Source: Desulfocapsaceae bacterium
Lineage (GTDB): Bacteria; Desulfobacterota; Desulfobulbia; Desulfobulbales; Desulfocapsaceae
Assembly (NCBI GenBank): GCA_029934775.1
Contig: JAOZLO010000049.1
Span: 1 to 8,384 of the forward strand
Direction: 5' to 3'
DNA length: 8,384 nt
The first letter of the stretch is position 1; every line of letters begins with the position of its first letter. A program made the translations under genes and the position numbers. This document shows positions 5,845-8,384 of the stretch, in pieces. The notes under the pieces were generated by a model. The model saw only the letters and a program-made list of their open reading frames with translations. It made no database searches and had not been told where the DNA came from.

Positions 5845-7553
5845 CCCTTCTCCGCAAATGCCTGCCGGTCATTTTATGCCTGCTTTTATGTTCTTGTTCT
5901 TTTAACAAGCCCACTACTCTGGAACTCATTGAAGAAGACAGTATTGATTTTTCCTGTTCTTATTTTTATTTCCTCTGGGGATCCCACGCAGAGACAAGCG
6001 AACGCTACGCAGAAGCCCTTGAAGCATACCAGAAAGCACTCATATGTGACTCCAATGCCGATTATATAATTCGAAAGATACCAATACTGCTGCTTAAAAT
6101 GGGGGAAACCACAAAAGCGATTGACTGGTTACAACAAGCTATAAAAGAGCAACCGGACACCATCCCTCTTACTCTTTTTCTGGCAAACCTCTATGCCCAG
6201 CAGCATAAATCGGCAGAAGCAATTACTTTATATGATAAAGTTTTAAGACTTGAGCCTGACAACGAAGATGTTCAACTACGACTTACTTTCCTTTATATCC
6301 AACAGGATCAATACCAGAAAGCTGAACTCATTTTAAGAAAATTACTGAAAAAAAATGGAGAAAACTATTTTGCCCACTTTTACCTGGCAAGATTGTTAAA
6401 CAAGACAAAATCGTATATGGATGCTGCCGATGCATACGAGAAGGCAATCTCAATTAACTGGTCAAAAGATCTTGCCTACGAGATAGCTCACTTCTATACA
6501 ACGCAGAAACAGCATGAAGATGCACTGAGAATAGTTACATCTATAACGAAATCCGATCCATATGACGAACAGGCTTCCCTCAATCGAATCCAGACACTTC
6601 TCGAACTGAACCGCAATGATGTAGCCTTGGCAGACCTGAAACAGATACGCCTCTTGAGCCGGGATAAAGCAAATATCGATTTGATTTCAGCCAAAATCTT
6701 TTTAAGAAAAAAAGAGCCGGAAAAGGCCAGAGAAATCCTCATCCGGCTCTCCCGGAATACCGAGAATTCAGAACCACACTATCTTCTTGCCCTGCTTTTT
6801 TTCCAGGATGAGAAATACACATTGGCCCTGGATCACCTTAAGCTGATTCAAACAAAAAGTGATGTTTTTGAAGAATCCATCTACCTGCAGACTCGCATTT
6901 TCAAAAAACTTAACAGACCGGAAAAAATCGCAAAACTGCTGCAGAAACTTCTCTCGACCCCGGAAAATCGCAGTCCACTTTTTTACGCTCTGCTTTCATC
7001 TCTCTACCAGGAACAGGAAAATAATCCTGCGGCACTTGCTCTCCTGAAAGAGTCAGTTAAAATATATCCCGATAACCCTCAACTCTTTTTTGAATATGGT
7101 TTACTGCTGGAGAGAACCGGTATGTACCAGCAGGCAATAATCAATATGCAGAAAGTAATTGAAATCCAGCCCGAACATGCAGAAGCACTTAACTTCATAG
7201 GTTACACCTGGGCTGACAATAATATTCACCTTGACCGTGCACTGGAATATATTAAAAGAGCAGTGGAACTGAAACCTGAAAACGGCTATATAACCGACAG
7301 TCTCGGATGGGTCTATTTTCGCCTGGGAGAACTTGAAAAAGCAGAGGCAGAACTCGAGCATGCCATAGAACTTGAACCGGAAGATCCTCATATTCATGCT
7401 CATCTTGGAGATGTGTACTTATCCCTTAAAAAGAAAACAAAAGCACTTCAGTCGTATAAGAAGGCTTATGAAATGTTTAAAGACGAGAAACACAGAACAA
7501 AGGTCAAAAATAAAATTGATGTGCTCATGGAACAGCTGGAACAGAATCTGTAA
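5841..7553 (+). CDS. Large TPR lipoprotein, LbcA-like
   Basis: A 570-residue protein with a lipoprotein signal: two basic residues, a hydrophobic stretch, and lipobox L16-C-S-C19, predicting lipidation at Cys19; Ser at +2 suggests the outer membrane. The rest is almost entirely tetratricopeptide repeats, about a dozen or more helix-turn-helix units from around residue 45 to 560, with clear consensus units such as ALEYIKRAVELKPENGYITD and AEAELEHAIELEPEDPHIHA. Length, lipidation, repeat content and position directly before a LolB-like gene match Pseudomonas LbcA (PA4667), the outer-membrane adaptor of the CtpA protease that degrades cell-wall hydrolases. The adaptor role here is inference; other TPR lipoproteins share this architecture. 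ATGA overlaps the tmk stop, and the 3' end overlaps the next gene by 35 bp. Confidence 0.85.
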   Translation: MTLLRKCLPVILCLLLCSCSFNKPTTLELIEEDSIDFSCSYFYFLWGSHAETSERYAEALEAYQKALICDSNADYIIRKIPILLLKMGETTKAIDWLQQAIKEQPDTIPLTLFLANLYAQQHKSAEAITLYDKVLRLEPDNEDVQLRLTFLYIQQDQYQKAELILRKLLKKNGENYFAHFYLARLLNKTKSYMDAADAYEKAISINWSKDLAYEIAHFYTTQKQHEDALRIVTSITKSDPYDEQASLNRIQTLLELNRNDVALADLKQIRLLSRDKANIDLISAKIFLRKKEPEKAREILIRLSRNTENSEPHYLLALLFFQDEKYTLALDHLKLIQTKSDVFEESIYLQTRIFKKLNRPEKIAKLLQKLLSTPENRSPLFYALLSSLYQEQENNPAALALLKESVKIYPDNPQLFFEYGLLLERTGMYQQAIINMQKVIEIQPEHAEALNFIGYTWADNNIHLDRALEYIKRAVELKPENGYITDSLGWVYFRLGELEKAEAELEHAIELEPEDPHIHAHLGDVYLSLKKKTKALQSYKKAYEMFKDEKHRTKVKNKIDVLMEQLEQNL

Positions 7554-8349
7554 TTCCACCACCATCTTACTTGTCCTGTTCTGCCTGGCATGCTCCGGTT
7601 GTGCACGCAAACCATGGACGGACCCTCTTGACGAGAAACAGGCAGAGAACACCATACAGTTCCTGAAGTCACTCAATTCAAGGGCAGAAACATGCCAGGA
7701 GGGAATTGATGGAGATATCTCTCTTTTCTACCGGAATATTTTTGAAAAGAAGAGTGTAAATGGATATTTCCAGATTCTCTCCCCGTCTTTTATTAAACTT
7801 ATTGTTTCTAATCCTTTAGGACAACCCATTTTAGTAGTCACAAGCGATCAACACACTTTCCAACTCATTACTACTCTTGAAAGAAGATATATTACGGGCA
7901 GGGTCTCTTCGTATGGATTACTTCACAATATCCCCCCTGCACTGCTGAGAGGTGACTGGGTGGACTGGATCAGGGGGACAGTCAGGGTTGATCCTTCCAC
8001 CATTACCGATATACGCCGGGATAGAGAAAACAGGGGGACCTGGGTTACAGTACAGACAACAGCAGATAATATTCTGCAGAAGACACATATGCTGATAGAC
8101 TCTGGGGAGGGCGATCTCCTGTCACGAAGAATTGAAAATGATGCAGGGAAAATTTTGGCGGAAATCACTTATGAAGATTGGATGCCCGTAGGATACTGCA
8201 GACAACCATACACGATTAACATATCCGGTCTGGAATATAATAGTACGCTGGCTGTTAAACTGTCTCATGTCCTGATTGCCGAAAACTTGAACAGAAGCGG
8301 CTTCAGACTTACGGCTCCTGCAAATTATGTGAGACAGATCTTACCGTAA
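7519..8349 (+). CDS. LolB-like outer-membrane lipoprotein
   Basis: A 276-residue protein with a hydrophobic signal segment (TTILLVLFCLA) and a lipoprotein cleavage region LACSGC, lipidated at Cys25 or Cys28. The N-terminus is cysteine- and tryptophan-rich with a single Arg, weak for a signal n-region. The folded part has the LolB/DUF4292-like pattern: a strand series leading to IKLIVSNPLGQPILVVTSDQ, YITGRVSSYGLLHNIPPALL, and a C-terminal sheet. LolB receives lipoproteins from LolA and inserts them in the outer membrane. Similarity is by pattern, so the family call is moderate, but the place right after an LbcA-like TPR gene supports it. ATG 7519 lies inside the TPR gene; the frame is open upstream to 7372, but those longer starts would give an implausibly long charged leader. 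It is longer than E. coli LolB (207 residues). Confidence 0.68.
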   Translation: MCSWNSWNRICNSTTILLVLFCLACSGCARKPWTDPLDEKQAENTIQFLKSLNSRAETCQEGIDGDISLFYRNIFEKKSVNGYFQILSPSFIKLIVSNPLGQPILVVTSDQHTFQLITTLERRYITGRVSSYGLLHNIPPALLRGDWVDWIRGTVRVDPSTITDIRRDRENRGTWVTVQTTADNILQKTHMLIDSGEGDLLSRRIENDAGKILAEITYEDWMPVGYCRQPYTINISGLEYNSTLAVKLSHVLIAENLNRSGFRLTAPANYVRQILP

Positions 8350-8360
8350 AGATACCATGA

Positions 8361-8373
8361 TGCCCTTCGGGCA
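8361..8373 (+). other. Short GC-rich hairpin after the last gene
   Basis: TGCCC-TTC-GGGCA can form a five-pair stem with a three-base loop, 11 bases after the stop of the LolB-like gene. An alternative pairing of 8361-8368 with GAAGGCA at 8378-8384 is also possible. There is no T-run before the window ends, so it may be the start of a terminator or of a dispersed repeat; neither can be judged here. Confidence 0.3.
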
Positions 8374-8384
8374 GGCTGAAGGCA

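Noticed and set aside
7372..7518. Longer start for the LolB-like gene
   Set aside because: It would put 49 charged residues before the signal segment, all inside the TPR gene; ATG 7519 gives a lipoprotein signal of reasonable length.

Overview
The window is a bacterial chromosomal segment of moderate GC content (about 45% by eye) with every recognised gene on the + strand. The order rpsP - khpA - rimM - trmD - SPOUT methyltransferase (PF09936-type) - rplS - rnhB - yraN is typical of Desulfobacterota and some other deep lineages. The distinct SPOUT gene between trmD and rplS, the RimM-TrmD fusion and the base composition together suggest a Desulfobulbales-like sulfate reducer or relative. That placement is inference and was not tested by any search.

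Region 1 (about 1-2910) is the ribosome and tRNA maturation operon. It holds ribosomal protein S16, the KH-domain RNA chaperone KhpA, a single reading frame joining RimM (30S maturation factor) to TrmD (tRNA m1G37 methyltransferase), a second knotted SPOUT methyltransferase of unknown substrate, and ribosomal protein L19. The genes are tightly packed: one-base stop/start overlaps at 339 and 1926, a 19 bp gap before rimM and a 55 bp gap before rplS.

Region 2 (2911-3122) is the only intergenic stretch of note. It carries a 145 bp element bounded by perfect 19 bp inverted repeats, each beginning with TA, which looks like a MITE. The left repeat contains a consensus Shine-Dalgarno AGGAGG, ten bases before the ATG of a 42-codon reading frame that runs the length of the element and stops in the right repeat. 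The stop is three bases before the GTG start of rnhB and in the same frame. A degraded third copy of the repeat lies inside the first codons of rnhB.

Region 3 (3123-4122) holds rnhB (RNase HII, with Glu in place of the usual fourth catalytic Asp) and yraN (UPF0102 nuclease-fold protein), overlapping by 11 bp.

Region 4 (4190-8349) holds pdxA (vitamin B6 synthesis), tmk (dTMP kinase), a large TPR lipoprotein resembling LbcA, and a LolB-like lipoprotein. All three junctions overlap (4, 4 and 35 bp), suggesting one translationally coupled unit. The LbcA-LolB pair matches the gene order lbcA-lolB-ispE of Pseudomonas, so ispE could be the next gene beyond the window. The last 35 bases contain only a short hairpin.

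Most of the window is conserved housekeeping. The unusual parts are the gene fusion and the element-rnhB junction. I see no defence system, CRISPR array, tRNA or rRNA.
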